Assembly (NCBI GenBank): GCA_026415615.1
Contig: JAOAGT010000001.1
Location: 1-64,000 of the forward strand
Direction of reading: 5' to 3'
DNA: 64,000 bases
Source: Thermoleophilia bacterium
GTDB lineage: Bacteria > Actinomycetota > Thermoleophilia > RBG-16-64-13
The notes beneath the pieces are model-generated. The model saw nothing but the letters and a program-made list of their open reading frames with translations. It made no database searches and was not told where the DNA came from. Below are positions 37,673 to 46,755 of this stretch, piece after piece. The translations under genes were made by a program, and so were the position numbers. Numbering within the stretch: the first letter of the stretch is position 1; every line of letters begins with the position of its first letter.

Positions 37673-38964
37673 AGGTCTTGAAGTTATTCAGGACAGCCAG
37701 TATCAAAGCACCTGGCCTTGCTGGGACTGAATGGGCGATTGAAGCCGGAGATCTGGTCAAGACCTACGGCAAGCGCACTGTGGTCAAGGTGGACTCTTTG
37801 CGCGTTATGGCGGGCGAGGTCCTTGCTGTTCTTGGCCCCAATGGGGCCGGCAAGAGTACTCTCTTTCGGATACTTGCCTTGTTGGAGAAACCTGACCAAG
37901 GGTGGGTCAAGTACTTTGGCAAGGAAGTAAACGTGAGCGACTTGGCCGCGCGCAGAAGAACAGCCGCTGTTTTTCAGCGTCCGATCTTGTTTCAAGGGAC
38001 AGTGCGAAAGAATGTGGAGTTTGGTCTGAGGTTCAGACGGCTTGGCCACAAGGAAGTTTGCCGCAGGGTAGACCGGGTGCTGGAGTTGGTGGGCCTGGCT
38101 TCTTTTGAGGAAGCAGATGTGCGGACTCTCTCTGGCGGGGAACTGCAGCGGGTAGCGCTGGCGCGAGCTTTGGTTGTAGAACCAGAGATTCTTTTTCTCG
38201 ACGAGCCCACGAGCAATCTAGACATTGGCCTGCGGAGGCGATTCCGCGAGGACCTGCGACGAATTGTAGAAGCTTTGGCGAGCACTGTTGTGCTTATTAC
38301 CCACGACCAAGCGGAGGCTTTGGCTCTAGCTGACCGGGTAGCTGTTCTTAGTGAAGGAACTGTTGTCCAGGTTGGTACTCCAGAAGAGGTATTTCTTCAG
38401 CCCAAAGCTGCTCTTGTGGCTGATTTGTGCGGGGCAGAGACAACCTGGCGGGGAACAGTTGTGTCCAACCGCGAGGGACTTTGTACTATCCGCACACGAG
38501 CCGGGATACTGGTCGATGTTGTGGCTGACCTATCGCCTGGGGATGAGGCGGTACTGTCTATTAGGCCCGAAGATGTGAGCCTTTCTCTGGCGGCTGCCAT
38601 GCAGCCAGGGGAGGCACCGGGCGGATCTCCCGGGTTTTCGAACCTATATGGCATGCCGCCGTCCAGCGTGCGTAATCGGTGGTTGGGCGAGGTAGCCAAG
38701 GTCGTGGCTCATGGGGCGTTGGTGCGAGCAGAAGTGCGTCTTGATGGTTCCGGGAAGGTTGCAGGCGGCGGGATGCCGGTCCGTCTGGGAGGGGAAGGTG
38801 AGGTAATCTGTGTTGTTACTCGCGCTTCGGCGGAAGAACTTGGACTAAGGCCAGGACTGCAAGTGCTGGCCGGTGTAAAGGCAGCGGCTATATCGGTGAT
38901 ACCGGAGAAGCCAAGTGTTGGTTTCCGCGATTCCTCTAGCGCGGGTTGGGACAGTGCAAGTTAG
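37669..38964 (+). CDS. tupC: Tungstate ABC transporter ATPase with C-terminal TOBE-like domains
   Basis: A 431-residue ATPase. Walker A is GPNGAGKST, the signature LSGGELQRVALARAL, Walker B ILFLDEPTS, and the switch His is in ITHDQ. Simple TupC proteins are near 230-350 residues. Here residues about 245-431 hold two OB-like (TOBE/Mop-type) units (TWRGTVVSNREGLCTIRTRA; WLGEVAKVVAHGALVRAEVR). Those domains in ModC-type ATPases bind oxyanion and inhibit transport, so intracellular feedback is possible. ATG 37669 overlaps the tupB stop. Confidence 0.9.
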   Translation: MKVLKLFRTASIKAPGLAGTEWAIEAGDLVKTYGKRTVVKVDSLRVMAGEVLAVLGPNGAGKSTLFRILALLEKPDQGWVKYFGKEVNVSDLAARRRTAAVFQRPILFQGTVRKNVEFGLRFRRLGHKEVCRRVDRVLELVGLASFEEADVRTLSGGELQRVALARALVVEPEILFLDEPTSNLDIGLRRRFREDLRRIVEALASTVVLITHDQAEALALADRVAVLSEGTVVQVGTPEEVFLQPKAALVADLCGAETTWRGTVVSNREGLCTIRTRAGILVDVVADLSPGDEAVLSIRPEDVSLSLAAAMQPGEAPGGSPGFSNLYGMPPSSVRNRWLGEVAKVVAHGALVRAEVRLDGSGKVAGGGMPVRLGGEGEVICVVTRASAEELGLRPGLQVLAGVKAAAISVIPEKPSVGFRDSSSAGWDSAS

Positions 38965-38984
38965 GACATCATGCTGGGGGCTTA

Positions 38985-40292
38985 ATGGCACTTGAGAATG
39001 AGAATGGGGCAAGAGGCGGCGCGGCCGCTGGTAATGTAGGAGATTACCCTGCAGATGAGGCTGGCGGCCGCGCCGCGAGAGAGGCTGGCGGCCGCGCCGT
39101 GAGAGACGTCAGCCTGGCTCTGCTAGCGGGCGGGCAATCTACACGCATGGGCTTTGACAAGGTTCTTGCCTCGTTTCCGGGCGGGAGCCTCATCGAGTGG
39201 ATGTACCACCGTTTGGCTCCTTTCTTTGAAAATGTCTTTGCCGTGGCCAGGGATCCTGTCCGCTTTCATGATCTTGGCATCCCTGTGGTAACGGATGCCC
39301 TGGCTGAGAGCGGTTCTGCGGTAGGGGTCTACACCGCCGTGCTCGCCTCGCCGACAGAAAGGGTCCTTTGCGTAGCTTGCGACATGCCTTTTGTCACGCC
39401 TGGTTTGCTTTGGGCCTTGGCTCTCGGGTCGCGTGGATACGATGTGTTTGTTCCTCGGCACGGAGAGTATCTGCAGCCGCTTTGTGCTGTGTATGGAAAA
39501 GGCGCGTTAGATGCGTACTACCGCTTTATCACCTCGGGAGGTAGACGCATCTTTGACATTTATCCGGAGCTAAGGACTGGGTACCTAGATGTGGCGGACA
39601 GTCGCTTTGGTGACCCAGAACAGATCTTTTTCAACGTGAACACGCCCGAGGAGCTTGAGCTTGCCCGAGCAAGAGCGGCAGCGGGTGAGGAAGACCCGGG
39701 GGCGTGGCGTCTTCGGCTAAATGCCGAAATCAGGGCTTTTATGAGTCGGTCCCCGTTACCGGTTGTCTCGTTTGTAGGCAAGAAGAAGTCGGGCAAGACC
39801 ACCGTGGTTCTGGGAGTGCTCGAAGAGCTGCGCCGCCGCGGCTACCGAGTGGCGGTGATCAAGCACGACACGCACGGTTTTGACATCGATGTTCCCGGCA
39901 CAGATTCATACCGCTTCCGCGAAAAAGGAGCAGAAGTGGTGGGAATAAGCTCGCCGTTTCAATACGTGTGGGTAAACTCGGTTTCAAATGGGCAAGAGCC
40001 ACGTCTGGAGGAGTTGGTCAGCCAAGTAAGCGAGCCGGTAGACCTGGTCATCACTGAAGGCTTCAAGAAACAAAACGCTCCAAAAATCGAGGTCTCGCGC
40101 AGAGCGCGCAGCACAGAGCTTGTATGTCGACCAGAGGAGCTGATAGGGATCGCAAGCGATCAGCGGTTCCCCGACTACGCCGTACCCCAGTTCTCCCTCG
40201 ATGATTTCGTCGCTTTGGCTGACCTTATCGAGAAACTTCTGCTTAACAAAGGGGCTATCACCCCAGTACTCAAGGACAGCGCTAATGATTGA
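38985..40292 (+). CDS. MobA-MobB fusion for molybdopterin dinucleotide synthesis
   Basis: A 435-residue fusion. An Ala/Gly/Arg-rich 35-residue N-terminus, partly a tandem repeat, precedes MobA (SLALLAGGQSTRMGFDKVLA; VLCVACDMPFVTP; FFNVNTPEELELA), a nucleotidyltransferase adding GMP (or CMP) to Mo/W-molybdopterin. Residues about 260-435 are MobB, a P-loop GTP-binding partner (SFVGKKKSGKTTVVLGVLEE; VIKHDTHGFDIDVPGTDSYR; LVITEGFKKQ). ATG 38985 follows a GGGGG site. An 8-nt overlap with moaA indicates coupled translation. Confidence 0.92.
   Translation: MALENENGARGGAAAGNVGDYPADEAGGRAAREAGGRAVRDVSLALLAGGQSTRMGFDKVLASFPGGSLIEWMYHRLAPFFENVFAVARDPVRFHDLGIPVVTDALAESGSAVGVYTAVLASPTERVLCVACDMPFVTPGLLWALALGSRGYDVFVPRHGEYLQPLCAVYGKGALDAYYRFITSGGRRIFDIYPELRTGYLDVADSRFGDPEQIFFNVNTPEELELARARAAAGEEDPGAWRLRLNAEIRAFMSRSPLPVVSFVGKKKSGKTTVVLGVLEELRRRGYRVAVIKHDTHGFDIDVPGTDSYRFREKGAEVVGISSPFQYVWVNSVSNGQEPRLEELVSQVSEPVDLVITEGFKKQNAPKIEVSRRARSTELVCRPEELIGIASDQRFPDYAVPQFSLDDFVALADLIEKLLLNKGAITPVLKDSAND
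39057..39104 (+). repeat. 24-nt tandem duplication in the mobA-mobB N-terminus
   Basis: Two 24-nt units (39057-39080 and 39081-39104) differ at one base and encode EAGGRAAR and EAGGRAVR. The position is in the disordered leader before the MobA domain, so it is probably recent slippage with little functional cost. Confidence 0.8.
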
Positions 40293-41301
40293 CGAGGAAA
40301 CCACAGTAACTGACGTAACTGATTGCAATGGAAAAATCGTAGACTACTTGCGGCTCTCGGTGACCGACAGATGCAACTATCGCTGCGTCTACTGCATGCC
40401 CCCAGAAGGAGTTGCCTTTATCCCCCATTCCGAGATTCTTTCCTACGAGGAAATGGTGTTCTTTGTACAGGTGGCGGCAGAGGCGGGGATCAGCAAGGTT
40501 CGCCTGACGGGAGGCGAGCCGCTTGTGCGCAAGGGGTTGCCGGAGCTCATCCGAATGATCCGGGGAGTTCCGGGAATCCAGGGTGTCAGTCTCACCACAA
40601 ATGGGGTTCTTCTTCCGCGGTATGCGGCGGAGCTGAAGGCGGCCGGTCTTGACCGCGTAAATATCAGCTTGGATTCGCTAGACCCGGAGCGGTATCACGA
40701 GCTTACCCGGGGTGGGTCTCTGGAGGAGGCCTTGGCTGGCGTCGAGGCTGCGCTTAACGCGGGGCTTGATCCGGTGAAGCTAAACGTGGTCATGATGAAA
40801 GAGCTGGTCGAGGAGCTTCCAGACTTTGTGGCTCTCACCCGGGAACAGCCTCTCCATGTCCGGTTTATTGAATGGATGCCGGTTGGGGGCTGCGGACCGC
40901 GCACGGCCGGTGAATCACTTGCCAAGGCGGATCTAATGGAAGCTCTACGTCGAATTGCGCTTGCCCAGCAGGCGGAGCTTGAACCCGTAAGCGACTCTGA
41001 GCTGGAGGGCTGGGGTCCTGCGCGCTACTACCGTCTGACGGGTCACGAAGGAACCTTTGGCTTCATTGGTTCGGTGTCCGATCACTTCTGCAGTGACTGC
41101 AACCGCCTGCGGCTTACGGCAGACGGGCGGCTTAAGAATTGCCTGTTTTCGGATCACGAGGTCGATGTGAAGCCAGCTTTGCGGGCGCGCGATCGAAGAC
41201 AAGTGCTTGAACTAATTCGCGAGTCTCTGCGCGCCAAGACCTTTGACAAGAATGTCCTACCGGGGCGCACCAAGCGCAGCATGTCTCAGGTGGGCGGGTA
41301 G
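40285..41301 (+). CDS. moaA: GTP 3',8-cyclase MoaA
   Basis: A 338-residue radical SAM enzyme that, with MoaC, converts GTP to cyclic pyranopterin monophosphate. The SAM cluster Cys lie in CNYRCVYC from residue 30. [12 protein letters not shown] binds SAM. The second, substrate-binding cluster uses [19 protein letters not shown]. The protein ends in the required Gly-Gly (SQVGG). ATG 40285 overlaps the mobA-mobB stop; a longer frame from 40201 is inside that gene. Confidence 0.97.
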   Translation: MIDEETTVTDVTDCNGKIVDYLRLSVTDRCNYRCVYCMPPEGVAFIPHSEILSYEEMVFFVQVAAEAGISKVRLTGGEPLVRKGLPELIRMIRGVPGIQGVSLTTNGVLLPRYAAELKAAGLDRVNISLDSLDPERYHELTRGGSLEEALAGVEAALNAGLDPVKLNVVMMKELVEELPDFVALTREQPLHVRFIEWMPVGGCGPRTAGESLAKADLMEALRRIALAQQAELEPVSDSELEGWGPARYYRLTGHEGTFGFIGSVSDHFCSDCNRLRLTADGRLKNCLFSDHEVDVKPALRARDRRQVLELIRESLRAKTFDKNVLPGRTKRSMSQVGG

Positions 41302-41314
41302 CAAGGAGAACAAG

Positions 41315-42241
41315 ATGGAAGACCGACAACTAAGCCATGTGGACCAGGAGGGGCAAGCCCGCATGGTCGATGTGGGGGAGAAAGCTGTCACCCGGCGTGA
41401 GGCTCGGGCGGGCGCGCGAGTTTGGATGGCTCCCGAGACTCTCCGTCTGTTGCGTGAACAGGCTCTTCCCAAAGGAGATGTACTTGCAGTGGCCAAAGTG
41501 GCCGGCATTATGGCGGCCAAACGCACATGGGATCTTGTTCCTCTTTGCCATCCGCTCCCGCTCAGCTTCGTAGACATCCACTTCACAGTGGTCGAAGAGG
41601 ACTCAAGAGTGGACATCGAGTGCGTGACACGCACTGAGGCTCGCACCGGGGTGGAAATGGAAGCTCTCACAGGAGCAACAGTGGCCGCGATCACTATCTA
41701 CGACATGTGCAAAGCCGTGGATAGGGGCATGATCATCGGCGACATTCGCCTACTTGAAAAAACCGGCGGCAAGGAGGACTACGTGCGCCCGGGCGAGGGA
41801 GTTGGCTTTGTAGTAGCGGTCAACGTAAGTGAAGCCAAAGGGCAGAGAAAAACCTCGGTGGACGAGATAACACTCGTGGAAGAAGTGGGCGTCAAGGGTG
41901 ACGCCCACGCCGGCGGCAGCCATCGGCAGGTGAGCCTGCTGGCCGAAGAGTCCATTGCCAAAATAGTTGCGCGCGGTCTTGACGTCGGACCAGGCGATTT
42001 TGCCGAGAACATAACCACACGAGGTATTGACGTTGCGTCTCTACCGGTAGGAACTGTGCTTGAGGTCGGGGAAACATTGCTCGAAGTTTCCCAAGTCGGC
42101 AAGGAATGCCACAGCCGGTGCGCAATCTACCAGCAGGCTGGCGATTGCGTGATGCCGAGGGAAGGGATATTTGCCCGTGTGCTTAGGGGCGGGCGGGTTG
42201 CTCCTGGAGATCGCGTGCGGGTAAGAAGGCTGGGGGCCTAG
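41315..42241 (+). CDS. MoaC-MOSC fusion protein
   Basis: A 308-residue fusion. Residues 1-160 are MoaC, cyclic pyranopterin monophosphate synthase ([20 protein letters not shown]; the LCHPLP active-site region; [20 protein letters not shown]). Residues about 165-308 are a MOSC domain ([52 protein letters not shown]), a fold with a reactive Cys used by cofactor sulfurases and in sulfur transfer. The Cys is present (KECHSRC). Joining an early step with a late sulfur or ligand step in one chain is unusual. ATG 41315 has AAGGAGA. Confidence 0.92.
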   Translation: MEDRQLSHVDQEGQARMVDVGEKAVTRREARAGARVWMAPETLRLLREQALPKGDVLAVAKVAGIMAAKRTWDLVPLCHPLPLSFVDIHFTVVEEDSRVDIECVTRTEARTGVEMEALTGATVAAITIYDMCKAVDRGMIIGDIRLLEKTGGKEDYVRPGEGVGFVVAVNVSEAKGQRKTSVDEITLVEEVGVKGDAHAGGSHRQVSLLAEESIAKIVARGLDVGPGDFAENITTRGIDVASLPVGTVLEVGETLLEVSQVGKECHSRCAIYQQAGDCVMPREGIFARVLRGGRVAPGDRVRVRRLGA

Positions 42242-42266
42242 GCATGAGACGGCTGGAGATGCAGGC

Positions 42267-42821
42267 ATGAGCGAGAAGGGAATGCACGGCAACCTTGCCA
42301 AGCCTATACGCGCCGCGGTGGTAACGCTTAGCGACAAAGCGAGCGCCGGGCTAAGAGACGATGCTTCCGGTCCGGTGTTGGTGGAGGCACTGCAGGATTT
42401 GGGTGCGGAAGTAGGCACTCCGGTGGTCATTCCAGACGATCGAGAAGAGATTGAGCGCACGCTGGCTACTCTGGCGGACTCGGGCCAGTACGACCTGATT
42501 CTGACAACCGGTGGTACAGGGCTTTCGCCTCGCGACCATACTCCCGAGGCGACTTTGGCGGTTGTAGACCGGCTAGTGCCTGGCATTGCTGAAGCTATGC
42601 GAGCGGCCTCTTTGGCAGTCACGCCTTTTGCCATGCTAAGCCGGGCGGTGGCGGGAGTTCGTGGCCGGACACTCATTATTAACCTTCCGGGCAGCCCCAA
42701 AGCTTGCAGAGAACAGTTTGCTGTGATCGCACCTGCTCTAGCTCATGCTGTTGAGGTTCTGCGTGGCGAGGCGTATGAGTGCGCCCAAACCCAGGCAGCT
42801 AGTCAGGATAAGGAAGGATAG
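42267..42821 (+). CDS. mogA: Molybdopterin adenylyltransferase-like protein (MogA/MoaB)
   Basis: A 184-residue protein of the MoCF_biosynth family, activating molybdopterin with AMP before metal insertion. Motifs: AAVVTLSDKASAGLRDDASG, LILTTGGTGLSPRDHTPEAT and LIINLPGSPKACREQF. MogA and MoaB cannot be separated with certainty by sequence. It closes the tup-mob-moa block, and the next gene is convergent. A MoeA, MoaD and MoaE are not in this window. Confidence 0.9.
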   Translation: MSEKGMHGNLAKPIRAAVVTLSDKASAGLRDDASGPVLVEALQDLGAEVGTPVVIPDDREEIERTLATLADSGQYDLILTTGGTGLSPRDHTPEATLAVVDRLVPGIAEAMRAASLAVTPFAMLSRAVAGVRGRTLIINLPGSPKACREQFAVIAPALAHAVEVLRGEAYECAQTQAASQDKEG

Positions 42822-42860
42822 CGATCCAGGCCGATAGTGATCCAAGCCGAGGACTAGCGC

Positions 42861-43883
42861 TCAAACACTAGCTTGCGCGCTTGTACCAAACCGGCCTGCT
42901 TTTTGCTGCTTAGCCTCGTAAAGTCGCGTGTCTGCTACTTTGAGCAGCTCCTCTGGATCGACGCCGTCCTCGGGGCAAGCTGCCACCCCAAAGCTGACCT
43001 CGAGAGAGATAAAAGTCTGTCCCACCCGGAAACGGGTGTTGTTAATGGCCTGAGATATCCGCTGCCCCACCAGGCTTATGGCATTCGCATCTGCCTCTGG
43101 CATGAGAATGAGAAACTCATCGCCCCCATACCGACACGGGATATCTACCTCACGGATATTGGAGCGCATGATTGCCGCGAGGTGAGCCAAAGCACTGTCT
43201 CCAGCGGCATGGCCAAATGTGTCGTTGATTGACTTAAGATTGTCGAAGTCGATCATCAAGATGGCAAAACGCCGCCGATAGCGCTTGTAAATCTCCACGT
43301 GGCGAGATAGCTCTGGTTCCCAGTAGCGGCGGTTGTAAAGCCCAGTGAGAGGATCGGTATGAGCCATCCGGCTGAGCTCGGCCTTGCTGTGCTGGTGATA
43401 GGCCAAAGCGGCGGCAGCCATCACACGGTGGAGTCCTTGCCGGATTACCCGCGCCATGCGCAAAATGTCGGCGTCCTGCTGGCGCAGGTTGGCCGCCAAG
43501 CGCTCCCACACAGCGTCCTCAAGAGCGCCAAGACTGCGGGCCAAATTTACGATGGCGTCGGCGCCTTCGGGTTGCATCAGGCCGAAAGCTTCTGCCTGGC
43601 GGAAGTAGATGCCGCCCTCCTCAAACTGTCTAAGGGCTTCTTCATCAACCAGGCTCTGGGCCAGGCCTTCTATCAACCCAAGCGAAGCACGTATGCTTTC
43701 CTGCGTGGGAAACCGTTCCAGAGCCTCAAGATCGTCTAGTTCGTCAACTAGCCGCGTGAGCCAGTCCTTAGCAATTTCAAGCTTGTGCTGTTCAAGGATT
43801 CTCTTAGCCTTGGCCAGCACGACGCTCCGAGGCGTCGCCTCTTGCGACTGTGGCGAGTTTTCCTGTGGAGATGTGTTCGTCAC
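42861..43883 (-). CDS. Diguanylate cyclase (GGDEF) with N-terminal helical sensor domain
   Basis: A 340-residue soluble cyclase making c-di-GMP. Residues about 20-160 are all-helical (ILEQHKLEIAKDWLTRLVDE and so on) and resemble the RsbRD_N-like stress-sensor domains, as does the tail of the NUDIX protein at 9656. Residues about 170-335 are GGDEF: DPLTGLYNRRYWEPELSRHV, LMIDFDNLKSINDTFGHAAG and the active site CRYGGDEF. The inhibitory I-site RxxD (REVD) lies five residues upstream, so product feedback is expected. GTG 43883 has AGAGG 8 nt upstream. It is monocistronic between the Moco operon and a divergent glycosyltransferase. Confidence 0.9.
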   Translation of the reverse strand: MTNTSPQENSPQSQEATPRSVVLAKAKRILEQHKLEIAKDWLTRLVDELDDLEALERFPTQESIRASLGLIEGLAQSLVDEEALRQFEEGGIYFRQAEAFGLMQPEGADAIVNLARSLGALEDAVWERLAANLRQQDADILRMARVIRQGLHRVMAAAALAYHQHSKAELSRMAHTDPLTGLYNRRYWEPELSRHVEIYKRYRRRFAILMIDFDNLKSINDTFGHAAGDSALAHLAAIMRSNIREVDIPCRYGGDEFLILMPEADANAISLVGQRISQAINNTRFRVGQTFISLEVSFGVAACPEDGVDPEELLKVADTRLYEAKQQKAGRFGTSAQASV

Positions 43884-44060
43884 AGGTCAAACCTCTTTGC
43901 TCAGAATGCAAATCTACACTCATTCTACAATCAGACAACAGGGGCCCGCAAGGATATGGATCCTGCACGGTATTATTTTTCGGGATAATCAGGACATAAC
44001 TTGACTACGACTTTTGGTGTAGCCTGGAACTATACAAAGACCAAAGCAGCAGGAAGAACT

Positions 44061-45293
44061 ATGCGGATAGGCTTTGACGCGAGGGCAGTGCGGTTCCGGG
44101 GTGGGATCGGCACCTATTCGCGGAACTTGCTCCGCGAGTTTGGATACCTTGGGCTTGATGTGGTGGTCTTTTGCCAGGACCGCGAGAAACAGAACATTCC
44201 CGCTGCTGAGTCTTTTACCCTTATCACCCTTGACGCCGAGGTAGATTCTTGGCGCGGGGTGGGTCTCTTGCGGGCTGCGGTCAAGGAGGCAGGCATTGAT
44301 CTTCTCCATGTCCCTACTCCTTGGGCGCCTACTCCGGCGCCGGTGCCCCTCGTAGTCACTGTCCATGACGTTGCGCCGTTTCTTTATCCGACAGTACTCC
44401 CGCCGCTCATGCGGTTTCGCTATCGGCGGCAGTTTGCGCGCGCTCTGCAGGAAGCCGATCGTGTGATCACCGTCTCACGTATTCTGAACTCTGCCCTAAA
44501 CGTCTATGCTCATGCCGATGCCGCCAAGATCCGAGTAATTTACAACGGAGTTTCGACACGGTTCACACCACACATGGACCCCAAGACCAAGGCTGCTGCT
44601 TGCCGCCGGCACGGCCTGCCCGAGCGGTACGTTCTCTGGGTGGGGGACTTTCGACCGGAGAAAAACGTGATGTTTCTGATCCAGGCTTGGGCGCGGCTTA
44701 GCCGTCGTTTGGCCGACTTGCCCCCGTTGGTGCTTGCTGGCGAAAAGCGCGGGTTGTACCGAAAAATCAAGGCAGAGGCGGAGAAACTTGGGCTTGGGGG
44801 GCAGGTGCTATTTCCCGGCTATATTCCTGACGATGATCTTCCGCCTATTTACGCAGCGGCCTCGCTTTTTGTGTTTCCTTCTCTGTATGAAGGGTTTGGG
44901 CTTCCGCCACTTGAGGCGATGGCGTGCGGCACTCCCTGCGTGGTTTCCAACTCCTCTTCGCTGCCCGAGGTGGCTGGATCGGCAGCTTTACTTTTTAACC
45001 CCACCTCCTTGGAGAATTTCGAGGAGTGCGTAGCTAGAGTTCTTATGGATGAGGAGCTGCGCGAAAACTTGCGGGAAGCGGGGCTTCGTCAGGCAGCCGC
45101 GTTTAGCTGGAGTAGGGCGGCTGAGGAGACTCTGCGTGTGTACCGGGAAGTACTGGGTGGGCCTGCAACCTGGTCGGGGGCTCGTGGCGAGGAGTCTGGG
45201 TCTGGTGGCGAGGAGTCTAGGCCTAGTGCCGAGGGGTCTAGGCCTAGTGCCGAGGGGTCTAGGCCTAGTGCCGAGGGGTCTGGTGCCTCGTGA
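44061..45293 (+). CDS. Glycosyltransferase family 4
   Basis: A 410-residue retaining glycosyltransferase. Acceptor-domain motifs are [20 protein letters not shown] and LLHVPTPW. Donor-domain motifs are [15 protein letters not shown] and [19 protein letters not shown], with both Glu of the E-x7-E pair. It resembles mannosyl- and glucosyltransferases of glycan or glycolipid synthesis; sugar and acceptor are unknown. ATG 44061 has an AGGAAG site. The C-terminal 35 residues are a repeat-encoded Ser/Gly/Glu tail. Its stop overlaps the start of the UbiD-like gene (GTGA), an odd partner that suggests shared transcription rather than shared pathway. Confidence 0.88.
   Translation: MRIGFDARAVRFRGGIGTYSRNLLREFGYLGLDVVVFCQDREKQNIPAAESFTLITLDAEVDSWRGVGLLRAAVKEAGIDLLHVPTPWAPTPAPVPLVVTVHDVAPFLYPTVLPPLMRFRYRRQFARALQEADRVITVSRILNSALNVYAHADAAKIRVIYNGVSTRFTPHMDPKTKAAACRRHGLPERYVLWVGDFRPEKNVMFLIQAWARLSRRLADLPPLVLAGEKRGLYRKIKAEAEKLGLGGQVLFPGYIPDDDLPPIYAAASLFVFPSLYEGFGLPPLEAMACGTPCVVSNSSSLPEVAGSAALLFNPTSLENFEECVARVLMDEELRENLREAGLRQAAAFSWSRAAEETLRVYREVLGGPATWSGARGEESGSGGEESRPSAEGSRPSAEGSRPSAEGSGAS
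45189..45272 (+). repeat. 21-nt in-frame tandem repeat at the 3' end of the glycosyltransferase gene
   Basis: Three nearly identical 21-nt units (45210-45272) encode ESRPSAE-like heptapeptides, preceded by one diverged unit (45189-45209) and followed by a partial one. The whole array is a multiple of three, so copy-number change would lengthen or shorten the tail without a frameshift. Confidence 0.85.
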
Positions 45294-46747
45294 AAGATCT
45301 TCGCGATTTCATTGCTCTTCTCAAGGACAAGGGGGAGCTTGCGGTCATTGACGTTCCGGTTGACCCAGAACTGGAGATGACCGAAATTGCTGATCGGGTG
45401 GTCAAGTCTGGGGGGCCAGCTCTCCTCTTTACTCGACCCAAGGGCTCCACCATTCCAGTGCTCATGAATCAGTTTGGAAGCCACACGCGCATGTGCCTTG
45501 CCTTGCGGGCTCAGTCGTATGAGCAGGTGGCCGAAAAGGTGCGCGCGTTAACTGCACTTGACTTGCCCGGCTCTATTTGGGAGAAGCTCAAGGCTCTTGC
45601 TCAGCTTAAGAAAATCGCTGATCTTGAGCCTCGTCTGGTAAAAGACGGGCCTTGCCAAGAAGTAGTGCTGACCGGCGAGGAAGTGGATCTAGGGAAGCTG
45701 CCCATTCTCAAATGCTGGCCATTGGACGGAGGACGGTACGTAACTTTACCGCTGGTATTTACTCGTCACCCAGTCACCGGACGGCGCAATGTGGGCATGT
45801 ATAGACTGCAGGTGTTTGACCGCAACACGACCGGGATGCACTGGCACATCCACAAGGATGCGGCGGAGCATTACCGTAAGGCGCGCACCAAGATGGAAGT
45901 AGCGGTGGCGATTGGTACCGATCCGGCTATCACCTACGCGGCCACCGCTCCCCTTCCTAGCGGGATTGACGAGCTGCTCTTTGCTGGCTTCTTGCGGGGC
46001 GAGGCGGTAAGTCTCGTGCGGTGTCGTACGGTCGATCTTGAAGTGCCAGACCACGCAGAAATCATCCTCGAAGGCTATGTGGACGTTAATGAGCGCAGGC
46101 TCGAAGGCCCCTTCGGCGATCATACCGGCTACTACTCTTTGGCCGACGATTACCCGGTTTTTCACGTGACTGCTATTACCCATCGGCGCGACCCCATCTA
46201 TGCGGCAACTGTGGTAGGGAAGGCTCCCATGGAGGATGCCTACCTGGGCAAAGCCACAGAGCGCATCTTTCTGCCTCTTATTCAACTTACTCTTCCCGAG
46301 GTCGTAGATATCGACCTTCCCATGCAAGGCGGGTTTCACAACTGTGCCCTTGTGGCCATTGAAAAGCGCTACCCCTTACATGCACGCAAGGTAATGCACG
46401 CTCTGTGGGGGATGGGGCAGCTCCAATTCTCTAAATGCATCGTAGTAGTAGACGCCGAAGTAAATGTGCATGACTATGCCGAAGTAGCGTGGCGGGTGTT
46501 TAACAACGTGGACTGGAAGCGAGACGTGCTCGCTGTTGAGGGTCCGGTTGACGTTTTGGATCACTCCTCTCCACAGCCGCTGTGGGGCGGCAAGATGGGA
46601 ATCGATGCCACCCGCAAGTGGGCAGAGGAAGGTCATCCACGCGAGTGGCCAGCTGATGTAGTTATGAGTCAGGATGTAAAAGCCCGCGTAGATGAGCTCT
46701 GGCCCCTGTTGGGCTTGAACCAGCGGGACAGCAAAGAAAGAGGTTAA
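45290..46747 (+). CDS. UbiD-family decarboxylase, probably menaquinone (futalosine pathway) MqnL
   Basis: A 485-residue member of the UbiD family, prenyl-FMN-dependent reversible decarboxylases. Typical blocks are present: DFIALLKDKGELAVIDVPVD at the start, GMYRLQVFDRNTTGMHWHIH, the VPDHAEIILEGYVD stretch with a catalytic Glu, and EGPFGDHTGYYSLAD. The next gene is a UbiA-type prenyltransferase and then menG and the mqn genes. The most likely substrate is therefore 1,4-dihydroxy-6-naphthoate (prenylated or not) in the futalosine route. The prenyl-FMN synthase UbiX is not in the window. GTG 45290 overlaps the previous stop. Confidence 0.85.
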   Translation: MKDLRDFIALLKDKGELAVIDVPVDPELEMTEIADRVVKSGGPALLFTRPKGSTIPVLMNQFGSHTRMCLALRAQSYEQVAEKVRALTALDLPGSIWEKLKALAQLKKIADLEPRLVKDGPCQEVVLTGEEVDLGKLPILKCWPLDGGRYVTLPLVFTRHPVTGRRNVGMYRLQVFDRNTTGMHWHIHKDAAEHYRKARTKMEVAVAIGTDPAITYAATAPLPSGIDELLFAGFLRGEAVSLVRCRTVDLEVPDHAEIILEGYVDVNERRLEGPFGDHTGYYSLADDYPVFHVTAITHRRDPIYAATVVGKAPMEDAYLGKATERIFLPLIQLTLPEVVDIDLPMQGGFHNCALVAIEKRYPLHARKVMHALWGMGQLQFSKCIVVVDAEVNVHDYAEVAWRVFNNVDWKRDVLAVEGPVDVLDHSSPQPLWGGKMGIDATRKWAEEGHPREWPADVVMSQDVKARVDELWPLLGLNQRDSKERG

Positions 46748-46755
46748 GACCAAGA

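Noticed and set aside
39057-39104. Possible CRISPR-like or mobile repeat
   Set aside because: Just two abutting coding units in a disordered leader, with no spacers or flanking duplications.
42822-42860. Repeated GATCCA-GCCGA motif between mogA and the GGDEF gene
   Set aside because: Two short imperfect copies in a 39-nt convergent gap; too little to support a function.
44001-44036. TTGACT...TATACA as promoter of the glycosyltransferase gene
   Set aside because: The spacer is 24 nt, too long for a normal sigma-70 promoter.
45049-45351. Repetitive 100-residue frame ([13 protein letters not shown]-like)
   Set aside because: It is another frame of the 21-nt tandem array in the glycosyltransferase gene, not a separate protein.
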